49,692 nucleotides of DNA from Bacillota bacterium (GCA_023423045.1 JAFAGA010000080.1:1-49692); one strand, 5' to 3'. Shown: positions 33,728 through 42,906, numbered from the stretch's first letter. Notes: generated by a model from the letters alone, not told the origin. Program-made: numbers and translations.

Positions 33728-36307
33728 TTAAATAGTTTTTTTATTATTTTTTTCCAGCAGACGCAGTACCTCCTGCTCCGGCACAGGCCTGCTGAATAAG
33801 AAGCCCTGTATTTTATCACAATCATGCTCTATCAGATAACTCAACTGGCAGGGATGCTCTACTCCCTCGGCCACGACACAGATTCCCATGTCCTTGCCAA
33901 TGGAGACAATATGCCCCACAAGCTCCACCTTATTTCCCTCTGTAATCTGGTCCACAAAGGATTTATCTATTTTCATCGTGGTAATCGGCAACTGCTTCAA
34001 GTAATTTAAGGAAGAATACCCCTTTCCAAAGTCATCCAGGGCTATTCCAATTCTATTATCCCGTAATCTCTGCAGCCTTGATGCAATACGCTCGAAGGAT
34101 TCCATTAATATGGATTCTGTAATTTCCAGCTCCAGGCGATCGGGTTCCACCCGGTACTGTCGAAGGGTTTCATTGACGACATCTGGGAAATCCGCCTGAA
34201 ACAGCTGGAGGATAGAGATGTTTACCGATACTGTCAATTCATTAAATCCTCTCTGCCTGAGCTGATACAGGAATTCACAGGCCCGCTCCAGAACCCAGGT
34301 TCCCAGCGGTATGATGAAATGCGTATCCTCCGCCACCTTGATAAACTTCAGCGGGGATACCCTGCCAAGTTCGGGGCTGTTCCACCGGAGCAGGGCTTCA
34401 AAGCCCGTGATTTTATTGGTCTTAATATCCAGCTGGGGCTGATAATATAATTCAAACTCCTTCTGGTCAAGTCCCTTCTGCAGATACTTTTCCATGGCGA
34501 CCCTCTCGGCAAAGGTCTCATTCATAACACTGTCATAGATCACAAATCTCTTCCGTCCCGATTCCTTGGCGTGATACATAGCGATATCCGCATGCTTCAG
34601 CAGCTGCTCCAGATCGCTGCCATGCTCCGGATATATGGCAATTCCCATACTCAGGCTGATCTTGAGGTTACTGTTCAGGCTGTCAAAATCCTTCATGAAC
34701 TCAGCCAAAAGGAAAGAAGCATACTCCTGCGCCTGCTCCTTTCCTTCAATAGAGCTCATGATAATAATGAATTCATCCCCGCTAAGGCGGTACAGGGAAC
34801 AGTCCGTACGAAGCAAAGAGGTCAGCCTCTCGCTTACTTTGACAATCAGCTTATCCCCGAACGCATGTCCCAAGGTATCATTGGCATATTTGAAATTATC
34901 AATATCAATAAATAGCAGAGCCGCGCCCTTTGTTTCCTCCGTAAAAATAAACCCTGCCACCTCATACAGGGACAACTTATTCGCTAATCCGGTAAGGGAA
35001 TCATAATAGGCAAGATAGGACAGTTTCTCCTCGCTCACTCTGATCTTCTCGTTCACCGTAAGAATCTCATCGTATTGCTGCCTCATCTCCTCATCCGATG
35101 CGGAAAGCTCTTCATATAACTGGGTCAGCTCCTCATGGTTCTCTGCCAGGCTGTTCCTCATCCTCTTTATCATCCGGATATAGAACAGCAGAATACTCAC
35201 AAAGAGAAGCAGAACTAGAAATGCGGCTGCCACACTTAGCACCAGGGATTTGTAGGTTTCATAGAAAGAAAATGGTTTGTTCAAAATCTCACTATGCCCG
35301 GGCAGCACATTGACCGATATTCCAAACCTCTCTAATTGATAGTAATCAAAGACCGTATGCAAAGAATCGGCATCGGCGACAGATATTTCATTCGGGTCGG
35401 CTCCCTCCAAAATCCTGATCGCGACCTCCGCCGCATTCTCTCCCTGTAACCTGCCGCTAAGCAGCACTCCACCGATAATACCTTTATTCAGACCAAAATC
35501 ATATAAGGAATACACCGGAACCTGGCTAACCTGGCTTAGCTCCCGGGTCACATAATCTATTCCAAAATAATTATTATCGGCATCCCGGAAATAGGTTCCA
35601 AGCAAGATGATGCCATCCTGCTGTACCTCCCCTGCTCTGAGCTTCACTTCTTCAAAGGCAAGGTTGTCCCATTCGATAATCCGGATATCAGAATCATACT
35701 CCTTTATCCTCTCCTTCATGATCTTTCCGGTGGACTTCCCGCTCTCGGAGTTATCGTTTAACAGGTAGACTGCAGCTAGTGCCGGATTAATGCTTTTTGC
35801 TATTTTCAGAGTTTCCGTGGGATCAATCACTTCCAGAACACCGGTGACTCTGTCATGGCCCTCCGTGATCTCCTTTACCCCCTCGCTGTTGATTCCACAG
35901 AACACAATAGGAGCATCGGAGAATATCTCTTTCCGATAATCCAGGGCAAATTTCAAAGCCGCATCATCCGTGGCTAGAATAATATCTATCTTTTGGTCCT
36001 GATATTTATACTTATAATACTGATGGAGATAAGCCAGGTTCTCCTGGGAATTATGATTCTTCCAATCCATATATTCAATAAAGAAGGATATATTCTTACC
36101 CTTCTCCCTTAATTTATCCATGATACCTTCCGTCTGCTCCCCAGTCCAGTCAAAGCCCTGGTGGTAGGAATTTAAAATTAATACATTCTCTGCTTTATGC
36201 TTCTCCGCTCCCAGCGCGTAAACGTTGCCGGGCAGCATGAAATAGAGCAGAAACAAGACTGTGCTAAATACCATAATTTTGATTAAATTTTCATTTATCC
36301 TTGCCAT
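33728..36307 (-). CDS. Membrane sensor with ABC_sub_bind, GGDEF and EAL domains
   Basis: This 859-residue c-di-GMP protein begins with a signal/anchor segment. Residues about 38-325 form an extracellular solute-binding-like domain (VLILNSYHQGFDWTGEQTEGI, ABC_sub_bind type). Then come a transmembrane helix (about 355-378), a coiled coil, GGDEF and EAL. The cyclase motif reads SGDEF near residue 509, with Ser in place of the first Gly, which lowers but need not abolish activity. The EAL motifs (EALLR near 637, DDFGKGYSSL, AEGVE) are intact, so net phosphodiesterase activity is likely. It has a strong promoter with a leader of about 145 bases. The sensed solute is unknown. Confidence 0.9.
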   Translation of the reverse strand: MARINENLIKIMVFSTVLFLLYFMLPGNVYALGAEKHKAENVLILNSYHQGFDWTGEQTEGIMDKLREKGKNISFFIEYMDWKNHNSQENLAYLHQYYKYKYQDQKIDIILATDDAALKFALDYRKEIFSDAPIVFCGINSEGVKEITEGHDRVTGVLEVIDPTETLKIAKSINPALAAVYLLNDNSESGKSTGKIMKERIKEYDSDIRIIEWDNLAFEEVKLRAGEVQQDGIILLGTYFRDADNNYFGIDYVTRELSQVSQVPVYSLYDFGLNKGIIGGVLLSGRLQGENAAEVAIRILEGADPNEISVADADSLHTVFDYYQLERFGISVNVLPGHSEILNKPFSFYETYKSLVLSVAAAFLVLLLFVSILLFYIRMIKRMRNSLAENHEELTQLYEELSASDEEMRQQYDEILTVNEKIRVSEEKLSYLAYYDSLTGLANKLSLYEVAGFIFTEETKGAALLFIDIDNFKYANDTLGHAFGDKLIVKVSERLTSLLRTDCSLYRLSGDEFIIIMSSIEGKEQAQEYASFLLAEFMKDFDSLNSNLKISLSMGIAIYPEHGSDLEQLLKHADIAMYHAKESGRKRFVIYDSVMNETFAERVAMEKYLQKGLDQKEFELYYQPQLDIKTNKITGFEALLRWNSPELGRVSPLKFIKVAEDTHFIIPLGTWVLERACEFLYQLRQRGFNELTVSVNISILQLFQADFPDVVNETLRQYRVEPDRLELEITESILMESFERIASRLQRLRDNRIGIALDDFGKGYSSLNYLKQLPITTMKIDKSFVDQITEGNKVELVGHIVSIGKDMGICVVAEGVEHPCQLSYLIEHDCDKIQGFLFSRPVPEQEVLRLLEKNNKKTI

Positions 36308-36457
36308 ACAACCCCCGCATTATCTTCTGTGTAGGACATACACGGCTGCTCATTTCTATCCTCCAGCTCTGTGTATACCGCTTATGTGAACAGTGAGTGC
36401 AATATCATAAAAATTCATTTACAAAATTCGTGTTTATTTAACAGGTTTTTCATCTCC

Positions 36458-36486
36458 ATTATATACCAGAATTCTTTCCGTGCCAA
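36458..36486 (-). promoter_or_regulatory. Promoter of the second GGDEF-EAL gene
   Basis: Minus strand TTGGCA (36486-36481), 17 bases, TATAAT (36463-36458). The leader of about 145 bases up to 36308 has no other recognised element. Confidence 0.7.
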
Positions 36487-36540
36487 GTAGTTTATACTAT
36501 CAAAGCGCAAGATACTTCCCTGCTTTATCTTTTTATAACT

Positions 36541-36756
36541 TTAGTCTGGCAGCTGTGAAATTCTAAAAAAATCAGACAACCAGTTGAATTGATTTGTTTC
36601 AATCAGCTGGTTGTTGATGGTATCGATTGCCCAGAAATTAGTGCATATTAATACCGTCATCAGTACGGATATGATGCACCCCTGAATAAACATATTCTTC
36701 CCTACAGAAACATTATTGATTGCACTTCTTAGCCGATACCCAAATTTTTTATCCAT
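36541..36756 (-). CDS. Small membrane protein, unknown function
   Basis: A 71-residue product with one hydrophobic helix (about 22-46, MFIQGCIISVLMTVLICTNFW). A good ribosome site (GGGAG, 9 bases upstream of the ATG) supports it. It resembles the N-terminal anchor of a longer signalling protein, so it could be a remnant, but nothing downstream continues it. No family is recognised. Confidence 0.45.
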   Translation of the reverse strand: MDKKFGYRLRSAINNVSVGKNMFIQGCIISVLMTVLICTNFWAIDTINNQLIETNQFNWLSDFFRISQLPD

Positions 36757-37004
36757 AATAGCATCTCCCTTTCAAAAAGCACACGGTATTAATAAAAATT
36801 TTACCACGCGCCGGAGGTATACGCAATTGGCAAGTCGTCAACTGCCCCTTTGCCTGCTATAGCTGGTTACAGTTCAGAGGTTGCCTGGCGGGGAATAAGA
36901 TGCCGCCAGGCTTGTTTTTCGTCTCGACAGTATCGGAGAAAAGCAGACTTCTTTCCCTTTCTTTACCCATAACATAGAACATTTCTGCACTAATCTACAT
37001 ATTA

Positions 37005-37165
37005 TATTCCAGGAACAAAAATCATGTTCCTGGAATCGGGATATCAAATAGATTTCATCTTTTTCACAACTTGTATTCCAGGAACAGAAAATCGTGTTCC
37101 TGGAATCGGGATATGAAGCAGATTTCATCTTTTTCACAATTTGTATTCCAGGAACAAAAATCATC
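37005..37165. repeat. Tandem hairpin repeat before the ferritin-like gene
   Basis: Copies start with TATTCCAGGAACA at 37005, 37074 and 37144 (spacing 69 and 70). The first two contain the inverted repeat TTCCAGGAACA/TGTTCCTGGAA, an 11-bp stem. The third has only the left arm and runs directly into CAGGGGGG, the ribosome site of the next gene. The remaining part of 36757-37004 shows a weak GCCAGGC-type hairpin around 36885-36910 and no gene. Confidence 0.75.
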
Positions 37166-37179
37166 AGGGGGGTATCCTA

Positions 37180-37686
37180 ATGTTTCAATATCAGGCAAAC
37201 GAAAAGTTCAACAACTGCTTTGATAATGTATTCTGCGGCAATGTCCAGATTCCAAATCTTCCGCTGAAGGGACCGAAATGCTTTGATCAAATTCTTCATT
37301 ATATTCATAAATCAATAGAAGCAGAAGCAAATGCAGCGGATTTCTACCGCTGTCTTCTCAAGGAAGCGCCGAATAGATTCAGCTGTGAGCTCATTCAGCG
37401 TGTATATGATGATGAACTGGAGCACTTGCAGATATTCAAAAAACTGTATTACTATTATACCGATTGCGAACCCAAGTATTGTGTCACTCCAACTCCTTTT
37501 CCCTGCTACCGCGAAGGGCTCCTTAAGGCATTAATCGGGGAGCTGGATGCGGTCAGATTTTACCGCAATGTCCAGCTGTCCACCATGGATCAGGTTATCA
37601 TCGATACTTTTTATATGGTGATGGTGGATGAGCAGAGTCATGCCACGATATTCAGCACATTATATAATAGCTGTCCCTGTAAATAG
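37180..37686 (+). CDS. Ferritin-like four-helix diiron protein
   Basis: The 168-residue protein has the pattern of a ferritin-like bundle. Carboxylates at Glu47/Glu49 (IEAEANA), an ExxH at Glu79-His82 (DDELEH), Glu121 (GELDAVRFYRN) and a second ExxH at Glu151-His154 (DEQSHA) match the paired E and ExxH ligands of rubrerythrin-type diiron sites. The N-terminal 30 residues are extra and the tail ends in CPCK. It could handle iron or peroxide, or be a coat-associated protein; the family is not named with certainty. The start at 37180 lies after GGGGGG formed at the junction with the third upstream repeat. Confidence 0.75.
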   Translation: MFQYQANEKFNNCFDNVFCGNVQIPNLPLKGPKCFDQILHYIHKSIEAEANAADFYRCLLKEAPNRFSCELIQRVYDDELEHLQIFKKLYYYYTDCEPKYCVTPTPFPCYREGLLKALIGELDAVRFYRNVQLSTMDQVIIDTFYMVMVDEQSHATIFSTLYNSCPCK

Positions 37687-37771
37687 CCTATCTCGAACCA
37701 GCCGCAAGAAAAGGAGGCCTCCTCAAAAGAATCTTATCAATGGGCCTCTTGCTTCATTTCTATCTTGTCCA

Positions 37772-37980
37772 TCCTATGATATAATGAAAGCGTAGGTGAG
37801 CAGTGCGAGAAGAGCACTCGCACGGCGAGCTTGCTCGTAAGCATGCGATCGGAGCTGGAGATCATGAATACGGTTTATATTCATGATATAATGAAAGTGG
37901 AATGAAGAAACGCAAGCTTGCTTTCGATTTCCGATTGGAGCAACAAGATCATGAACATGATTTTTGTAAAGAAGAACACT
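37772..37980. repeat. Second locus of the opp-gap repeat family
   Basis: Two units in reverse orientation relative to 11166-11437, with GATATAATGAAAG at 37778 and 37885, GCGAGCTTGC, GCATGCGA and GATCATGAA blocks. Together with the hairpin-prone 37700-37750 stretch it fills the 37687-38011 gap; no gene is seen there. Confidence 0.75.
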
Positions 37981-38011
37981 TATTGTATCTTCTGCCGAAG
38001 GGAGTGGGGCT

Positions 38012-38302
38012 ATGAAATGCAGAAGAATTGATTTGATCGCTGATGTTTTCCCGTTTGAATTTGGCAAAGGATATGAAGATGGCTATGAATTATGGTCGAA
38101 TGTTGTTATAAAGGGCTGGATTGTCACAGATCATCTGATTAAGGTAACAAGGGATAACGGCTCCATTGAATGTCCCTACATCTCCCATAGCAGGGGCCGG
38201 ACATTTATCGGCGAGAACGACTATATTATTATTGATGCTGACGGAACCAAGCATGTATGCAGCAAAGAGAAGATTTTCTCCCGTTATGAACCTATTGAAT
38301 AA
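38012..38302 (+). CDS. Hypothetical 96-residue protein
   Basis: A clear ribosome site (AAGGGAG and GTGGGG region before the ATG) supports this soluble, beta-rich product. Its C-terminal half (GRTFIGENDYIIIDADGTKHVCSKEKIFSRYEPIE) recalls a small family, common in phages and plasmids, with a G-D-Y-I...Y-P pattern ending in YEPV, but the likeness is weak. No membrane segment or signal peptide is seen. Function unknown. A terminator follows at 38348-38378. Confidence 0.65.
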   Translation: MKCRRIDLIADVFPFEFGKGYEDGYELWSNVVIKGWIVTDHLIKVTRDNGSIECPYISHSRGRTFIGENDYIIIDADGTKHVCSKEKIFSRYEPIE

Positions 38303-38347
38303 GTTAAGTATACAACATACCTGATAGAAATAGATAGACATATAGAC

Positions 38348-38378
38348 AGGCTGCCCGGAGATATCTCAAGGGCAGCCT
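38348..38378 (+). terminator. Terminator after the 96-residue protein gene
   Basis: AGGCTGCCC (38348-38356) pairs with GGGCAGCCT (38370-38378), followed by TCTTTAT. Confidence 0.75.
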
Positions 38379-38436
38379 TCTTTATACCACTTTTTATAGT
38401 TTTTATTTCGTTTTAATTTACTTTTAGATTTTCCTC

Positions 38437-38916
38437 TCACTGCTTTTTATATTTATCCTTATATTCGTCATATTTCTTCATAATATCTTTGTTATCCATA
38501 AAAAAATCATTTAATAACTTAATATTTTGGAGTAGCTTTGGCGTAATGTTGTGTTCAATCAATTCTGTCTGCTGCAATAAGTCATCGTCACAGCCCAAAA
38601 GCTTCAGAAAATACTCCAATAATTCATGCCTTTCCAGAAGATATTCCCCCAGCTCTTTTCCGTTTTCATTGATCATTATGATTCCATACTTCTGGAATTT
38701 TACCAAGCCAAGCTCGCTGAGTCTTTGTACCATTTTGGATGCGGATGGAGCGCTGACATTGAGCAATTTTGCAAGGGTGCCAATTCTTAGATACCCTTCC
38801 TCCATGCTGTTTCTATAGATCATTTCCAGATAATCCTCCATTGCGGACGTCAGGTTTCTTTTATTCTGCTCCATAAGCTGATACCCACGAACCGTATGAA
38901 AGCTTTTTTCCATCAT
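38437..38916 (-). CDS. DtxR/MntR-family metal-dependent regulator
   Basis: The 159-residue protein has a winged helix (YLEMIYRN, LRIGTLAKLLNVSAPSASKMVQRLSELGLV) followed by the helical dimerisation domain of the DtxR family (RHELLEYFLKLLGCDDDLLQQTELIEHNI). There is no C-terminal SH3 domain, so it is MntR-like in size. It is transcribed away from feoA, which makes it the obvious candidate to repress feoAB when iron is plentiful; manganese is an alternative metal. Two ATGs (38916 and 38913) share GAGG upstream, and an ATG at 38874 with a weaker site is possible. Confidence 0.88.
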   Translation of the reverse strand: MMEKSFHTVRGYQLMEQNKRNLTSAMEDYLEMIYRNSMEEGYLRIGTLAKLLNVSAPSASKMVQRLSELGLVKFQKYGIIMINENGKELGEYLLERHELLEYFLKLLGCDDDLLQQTELIEHNITPKLLQNIKLLNDFFMDNKDIMKKYDEYKDKYKKQ

Positions 38917-39074
38917 ATAATCACAGCCTCAGATACTTCTCATTATTTTATTATATGCGTAACACTTTGATTTATCTTACATATTTTAGTGTAGGGTAAC
39001 ATTTTTATCCCCAACTTATTTATTCAATCATTACATGCTGCTATGAGTTAGTACGATTATGGAGGTCTCTGTTT

Positions 39075-39314
39075 ATGAACGAAAATATAATTCCGCTCAG
39101 CTCACTGCCGCTGGGAAGAAAAGCAAAAATCGCAGTTCTTAACTCTCATGGTGCAGACCGGAGGAGAATGCTTGATCTGGGCTTAATCTGGAATACCGAG
39201 GTGGAAGCCTTGCAAAAGAGCCCGTCGGGAGATCCGGTGGCATATCAGATCAGAGGGGCGGTAATTGCAATACGGCAGGAGGAAGCATCAAAAATACTGG
39301 TGGAAGCCATATAA
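39075..39314 (+). CDS. feoA: Ferrous iron transport protein A
   Basis: FeoA is a small cytoplasmic SH3-like protein that supports FeoB. The 79-residue product has the family's LPLGRKAKIAVLNSHGADRRRMLDLGLIWNTEVEALQKSPSGDPVAYQIRGAVIAIR run. TGGAGG precedes the ATG. feoB follows after 85 bases, and a DtxR-type regulator is divergent, so the operon is probably iron-controlled. Confidence 0.93.
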   Translation: MNENIIPLSSLPLGRKAKIAVLNSHGADRRRMLDLGLIWNTEVEALQKSPSGDPVAYQIRGAVIAIRQEEASKILVEAI

Positions 39315-39399
39315 AGCAATATCAAAAAGGCTGTGAGCGGGTTTCCTCCTGCTCATGAGCTTACATATTAATCATAAAGAATAAGGAGGTTTCTTTTTT

Positions 39400-41733
39400 A
39401 TGGGTCTAACAAGCCAATCCACAGGAGCCGGTGTCTTGGAAAGCAAGTTCCAGGTAACGCGAACTTCTCCAAAGGAAAAGGTAATCGCACTCGGCGGCAA
39501 TCCCAATGTGGGAAAAAGCACTGTTTTCAACCAGTTGACCGGACTTAACCAGCATACCGGCAACTGGCCGGGCAAAACCGTCTCCAATGCCCAAGGCAGA
39601 TACAAGTACAGAGATACGGAATACATATTAGTGGATATTCCCGGAACCTATTCCCTTATGTCCAATTCGGAGGAGGAAGAAATCGCCCGTGATTTTATCT
39701 GTTTCGGCAATCCGGATACTACTGTTATCGTAGCGGATGCAACCTGTCTGGAGCGAAATCTGAATCTGGTACTCCAGACTCTGGAGATCACCTCAAAGGT
39801 TATCGTCTGTGTTAATCTTCTGGATGAGGCCAAAAGAAAGAAAATCCATATTAATCTAAAGGAGCTGTCCGCACTGCTGGGCGTTCCGGTCGTCGGCACC
39901 AGTGCCCGAAGCGGACATGGACTGGAGGACTTAATGGAGGCCATCCATCAGGCAGTTGAAAAGTCTTTCGTTTCCTCCCCTATAAAAACCATATACGAGG
40001 CTTCCATAGAAGAGGCTATCGGCATCTTGGAGCCTGCAGTAGAAGAATTATTAAACGGCAACACGTTGGATACCACACCGAACAGCACGCCGGGCGACAC
40101 ACTGAATGGCACGTCAGGCGATACATTGAATGGCACGCTGAACGACACACTGAATAGTACGCTGGAAGATACACTGAATAGTACGCTGGAAGATACACTG
40201 AATGATACGCTGGGAGATACACTGAATGGTACATCAAATAGCGTGCCAAACAGCCGATGGGTTACCCTTAAGCTCCTTGACGGTGATGAGACTTTATTGA
40301 GAGCCTTGAAACAATATCTGGATTTTGATCTGTTGTCCAATGAGAATGTTTCCGCCCAATACCAAAAGGCGAAGGGCAAACTGCAGGAAGCCGGGATCAA
40401 CCAGGACATCTTCCGGGATAAGGTGGTAACCCGGCTTGTCAGGACAGCCGAAGAGATCAGCAGCAAAACAGTAACCTGTGATAACGCAACATATAATCTC
40501 ACAGACCGTAAGATTGACCGGATTTTAACCTCAAAAAGCTTCGGCATTCCCATTATGATCGGTCTTCTGGGAATCATTTTCTGGCTTACTATTACAGGAG
40601 CAAACTACCCTTCAAGCAAGCTTGCTGATTTTCTTTTTTGGATCGAGGACCGGTTGACGGATTTTTGTACCTGGGCCAATGCTCCGGCATGGGTACATGG
40701 ACTGTTTGTAAAAGGAATGTACCGGACCCTTGCCTGGGTGGTATCCGTCATGCTTCCGCCCATGGCAATCTTCTTCCCTCTGTTTACTCTTCTGGAAGAT
40801 TTGGGATATCTGCCCAGAGTGGCCTTTAATCTGGATAATTTTTTCCGGAAGGCCTGTGCCCATGGCAAGCAATCTCTTACTATGTGTATGGGATTTGGAT
40901 GTAATGCTGCCGGTATTATCGGGTGCAGAATAATCGATTCCCCGAGGGAGAGGCTGATTGCAATCATCACGAACAACTTTGTTCCCTGTAACGGCCGTTT
41001 CCCTACCCTGATTGCCATAATAACCATGTTCTTTGCCGGAGTAATTGCCGGTCCGCTTCAAGGGGTGTTTTCCGCCTTCCTTTTAACCGGAGTAATCGTG
41101 CTGGGGGTGGTTATGACCCTGTTGATATCCAAATTACTTTCCAGGACAATATTAAAGGGGCTCCCTTCTTCCTTTACCCTGGAGCTTCCGCCTTACCGGA
41201 AGCCTCAAATAGGAAGGGTTATCGTAAGATCCGTTATGGACAGAACTCTCTTCGTTCTGGGAAGAGCGGTAATCATAGCAGCTCCCGCCGGTCTCGTCAT
41301 ATGGCTTATGGCCAATATTCACGCCGGGGATCTCAGCCTGCTCTCCCACTGTGCCGGTTTTCTTGACCCCTTTGCAAGGCTGATGGGTCTGGATGGCTAT
41401 ATCCTGATGGCCTTCATCCTCGGATTTCCGGCAAATGAGATCGTTATTCCCATCATTATCATGAGTTATATGTCCAGCGGCAGCATGATGGAGCTGGATA
41501 GCCTGGATCAACTGAGAGAATTGCTGGTATCCAATGGCTGGACCTGGCTCACCGCTGTCTGCACCATGCTTTTCTCATTGATGCATTGGCCCTGTGGAAC
41601 CGCCTGCATGACCATAAGAAAGGAATCCGGCAGCCTCAAATGGACCGCCGTTTCGTTTCTTATTCCCACCATTACAGGTTTTATCCTGTGCTTTTTCATT
41701 GCCTCCGCCGCCCGGCTGCTGGGGCTGACATAA
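39400..41733 (+). CDS. feoB: Ferrous iron transport protein B with repeat insertion
   Basis: This 777-residue GTP-gated Fe(II) transporter has an N-terminal G domain (GNPNVGKST, DIPGTYSL, NLLDEAK, SARSG), a helical GDI domain and a membrane domain with CMGFGCNAAGIIGCRIIDSPRERL and NNFVPCNGRFPTL. An unusual low-complexity block of about 65 residues (about 221-286), built of DTLNGT/STLE-type units, is inserted within the GDI domain, between the helix ending AVEELL and the normal continuation WVTLKLLDGDE. It arises from an in-frame tandem DNA repeat with mostly 24-base units. AAGGAGG precedes the ATG. The stop lies seven bases from that of the convergent ZIP gene. Confidence 0.95.
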   Translation: MGLTSQSTGAGVLESKFQVTRTSPKEKVIALGGNPNVGKSTVFNQLTGLNQHTGNWPGKTVSNAQGRYKYRDTEYILVDIPGTYSLMSNSEEEEIARDFICFGNPDTTVIVADATCLERNLNLVLQTLEITSKVIVCVNLLDEAKRKKIHINLKELSALLGVPVVGTSARSGHGLEDLMEAIHQAVEKSFVSSPIKTIYEASIEEAIGILEPAVEELLNGNTLDTTPNSTPGDTLNGTSGDTLNGTLNDTLNSTLEDTLNSTLEDTLNDTLGDTLNGTSNSVPNSRWVTLKLLDGDETLLRALKQYLDFDLLSNENVSAQYQKAKGKLQEAGINQDIFRDKVVTRLVRTAEEISSKTVTCDNATYNLTDRKIDRILTSKSFGIPIMIGLLGIIFWLTITGANYPSSKLADFLFWIEDRLTDFCTWANAPAWVHGLFVKGMYRTLAWVVSVMLPPMAIFFPLFTLLEDLGYLPRVAFNLDNFFRKACAHGKQSLTMCMGFGCNAAGIIGCRIIDSPRERLIAIITNNFVPCNGRFPTLIAIITMFFAGVIAGPLQGVFSAFLLTGVIVLGVVMTLLISKLLSRTILKGLPSSFTLELPPYRKPQIGRVIVRSVMDRTLFVLGRAVIIAAPAGLVIWLMANIHAGDLSLLSHCAGFLDPFARLMGLDGYILMAFILGFPANEIVIPIIIMSYMSSGSMMELDSLDQLRELLVSNGWTWLTAVCTMLFSLMHWPCGTACMTIRKESGSLKWTAVSFLIPTITGFILCFFIASAARLLGLT
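40060..40250 (+). repeat. In-frame minisatellite inside feoB
   Basis: Degenerate tandem units related to GATACACTGAATAGTACGCT, period 24 (12-base subunits), encode DTLNSTLE-like octapeptides. Length changes by whole units keep the frame, so the linker could vary between strains. Confidence 0.85.
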
Positions 41734-41740
41734 TATTCTC

Positions 41741-42550
41741 TTAGAGGAACAGTAAAAGACTTAGGGCCATAACCAGCATTCCTGCGATCAGGCCATAAAT
41801 TGAAAGATGGTGCTCTCCGTATTCTCTTGCGGAGGGCAGCAGTTCATCCAGGCTGATATAAACCATAATTCCTGCCACGGAAGAAAACACAAAACCAAAC
41901 ATGACATCATTAAAGAAATGGAATAGCAGCAAATAGCCCAGCAAAGCACCTACCGGCTCCGACAGCCCCGACAAAAAGGATAGCTTGAATGCCTTCTTTC
42001 TGCTTCCTGTCGCATAAAAGATCGGAACCGCAACTGCAATTCCTTCGGGTATATTGTGTATGGCAATGGCAAAGGTAATGGGAATCCCCAAGCTGGGATC
42101 ACTCAAAGCTGCCGTAAACGTTGCCAGTCCTTCGGGAAAATTATGAATGCCAATGGCCAATGCGGTAAATACTCCCATCCTCATAAGGTTTGCTTTATGG
42201 GATTCACTTTTTCCATCCATCTCTTCTACGGTATGTATTTCATGGGGATTTTCCCTGGAGGGTATCAATTTATCGATGACAGCAATAAAAAGGATCCCGA
42301 AGAAGAAACCGCCTACCGTAGCCCAGGTTCCAAGCCTGTCTCCCAAGGCCGAGGTTAAGGCATCCTTGGCCTTGGCAAAAATTTCAACAAATGAAACATA
42401 AATCATCACTCCTGCAGAAAATCCCAGCGCTACCGACAGGAATTTCGTGCTCGTTTTCTTTGTTAACAGCGAAAGTGCGCTGCCAATCCCGGTAGAAAGC
42501 CCTGCAAAAAGTGTGAGGGTAAATGCAAATAAAACTTTTGATAATTCCAT
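41741..42550 (-). CDS. zupT: ZIP-family divalent metal transporter
   Basis: A 269-residue eight-helix importer of zinc or other divalent metals. The hallmark motifs AIGIHNFPEGLATF and AIAIHNIPEGIAVAV in helices 4 and 5, and the preceding acidic loop, match bacterial ZupT/GufA-type ZIP proteins. AAGGAG before the ATG at 42550 decides the start. It sits convergent to feoB with almost no gap, suggesting a metal-uptake cluster. An AT-rich region upstream may hold a metal-responsive operator. Confidence 0.9.
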   Translation of the reverse strand: MELSKVLFAFTLTLFAGLSTGIGSALSLLTKKTSTKFLSVALGFSAGVMIYVSFVEIFAKAKDALTSALGDRLGTWATVGGFFFGILFIAVIDKLIPSRENPHEIHTVEEMDGKSESHKANLMRMGVFTALAIGIHNFPEGLATFTAALSDPSLGIPITFAIAIHNIPEGIAVAVPIFYATGSRKKAFKLSFLSGLSEPVGALLGYLLLFHFFNDVMFGFVFSSVAGIMVYISLDELLPSAREYGEHHLSIYGLIAGMLVMALSLLLFL

Positions 42551-42906
42551 GATGACACTCCTTCCAATCATAAAAATACTTAATTTATAATTTTTCTTTT
42601 GTCTTTTTTATGAAAAGTCCAATTTTATTAGATAATTAAAATAATAGTAATTATTATTAATTTTATATAAAATAAAAAGGAATGTCAAGATCATATCGTA
42701 TAAAATACAGAGACTATAATGAATATGTTGCAATTTAACCTGCGGCATTCTAATCGGCAATGGCTATATTACAGATCAACCGGCAGTATTCTGAACTACA
42801 GCAAGTTTGTAACATGAGTATCTGTGTATTCCACCAATTTTATGTTCATTTACAGATTTTTATGGTATACTTTAACTATCTTAATTTTGGGAAGGGGATA
42901 TGCCAT
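42551..42906. other. Gap between zupT and the molbindin gene
   Basis: About 42600-42690 is very AT-rich with TAATAGTAATTATTATTA near 42648, a weak Fur/Zur-like inverted repeat that could control zupT. An extended -10 promoter (TG at 42863, TATACT at 42866-42871) serves the molbindin gene. Nothing else is seen. Confidence 0.35.

Noticed and set aside
36874..37164. Leftward 96-codon open frame
   Set aside because: It is a translation of the tandem hairpin repeats (repeated FCSWN) without a ribosome site.
40016..40249. Leftward open frame over the feoB minisatellite
   Set aside because: It is the antisense shadow of the repeat; the forward frame has all FeoB domains on both sides.
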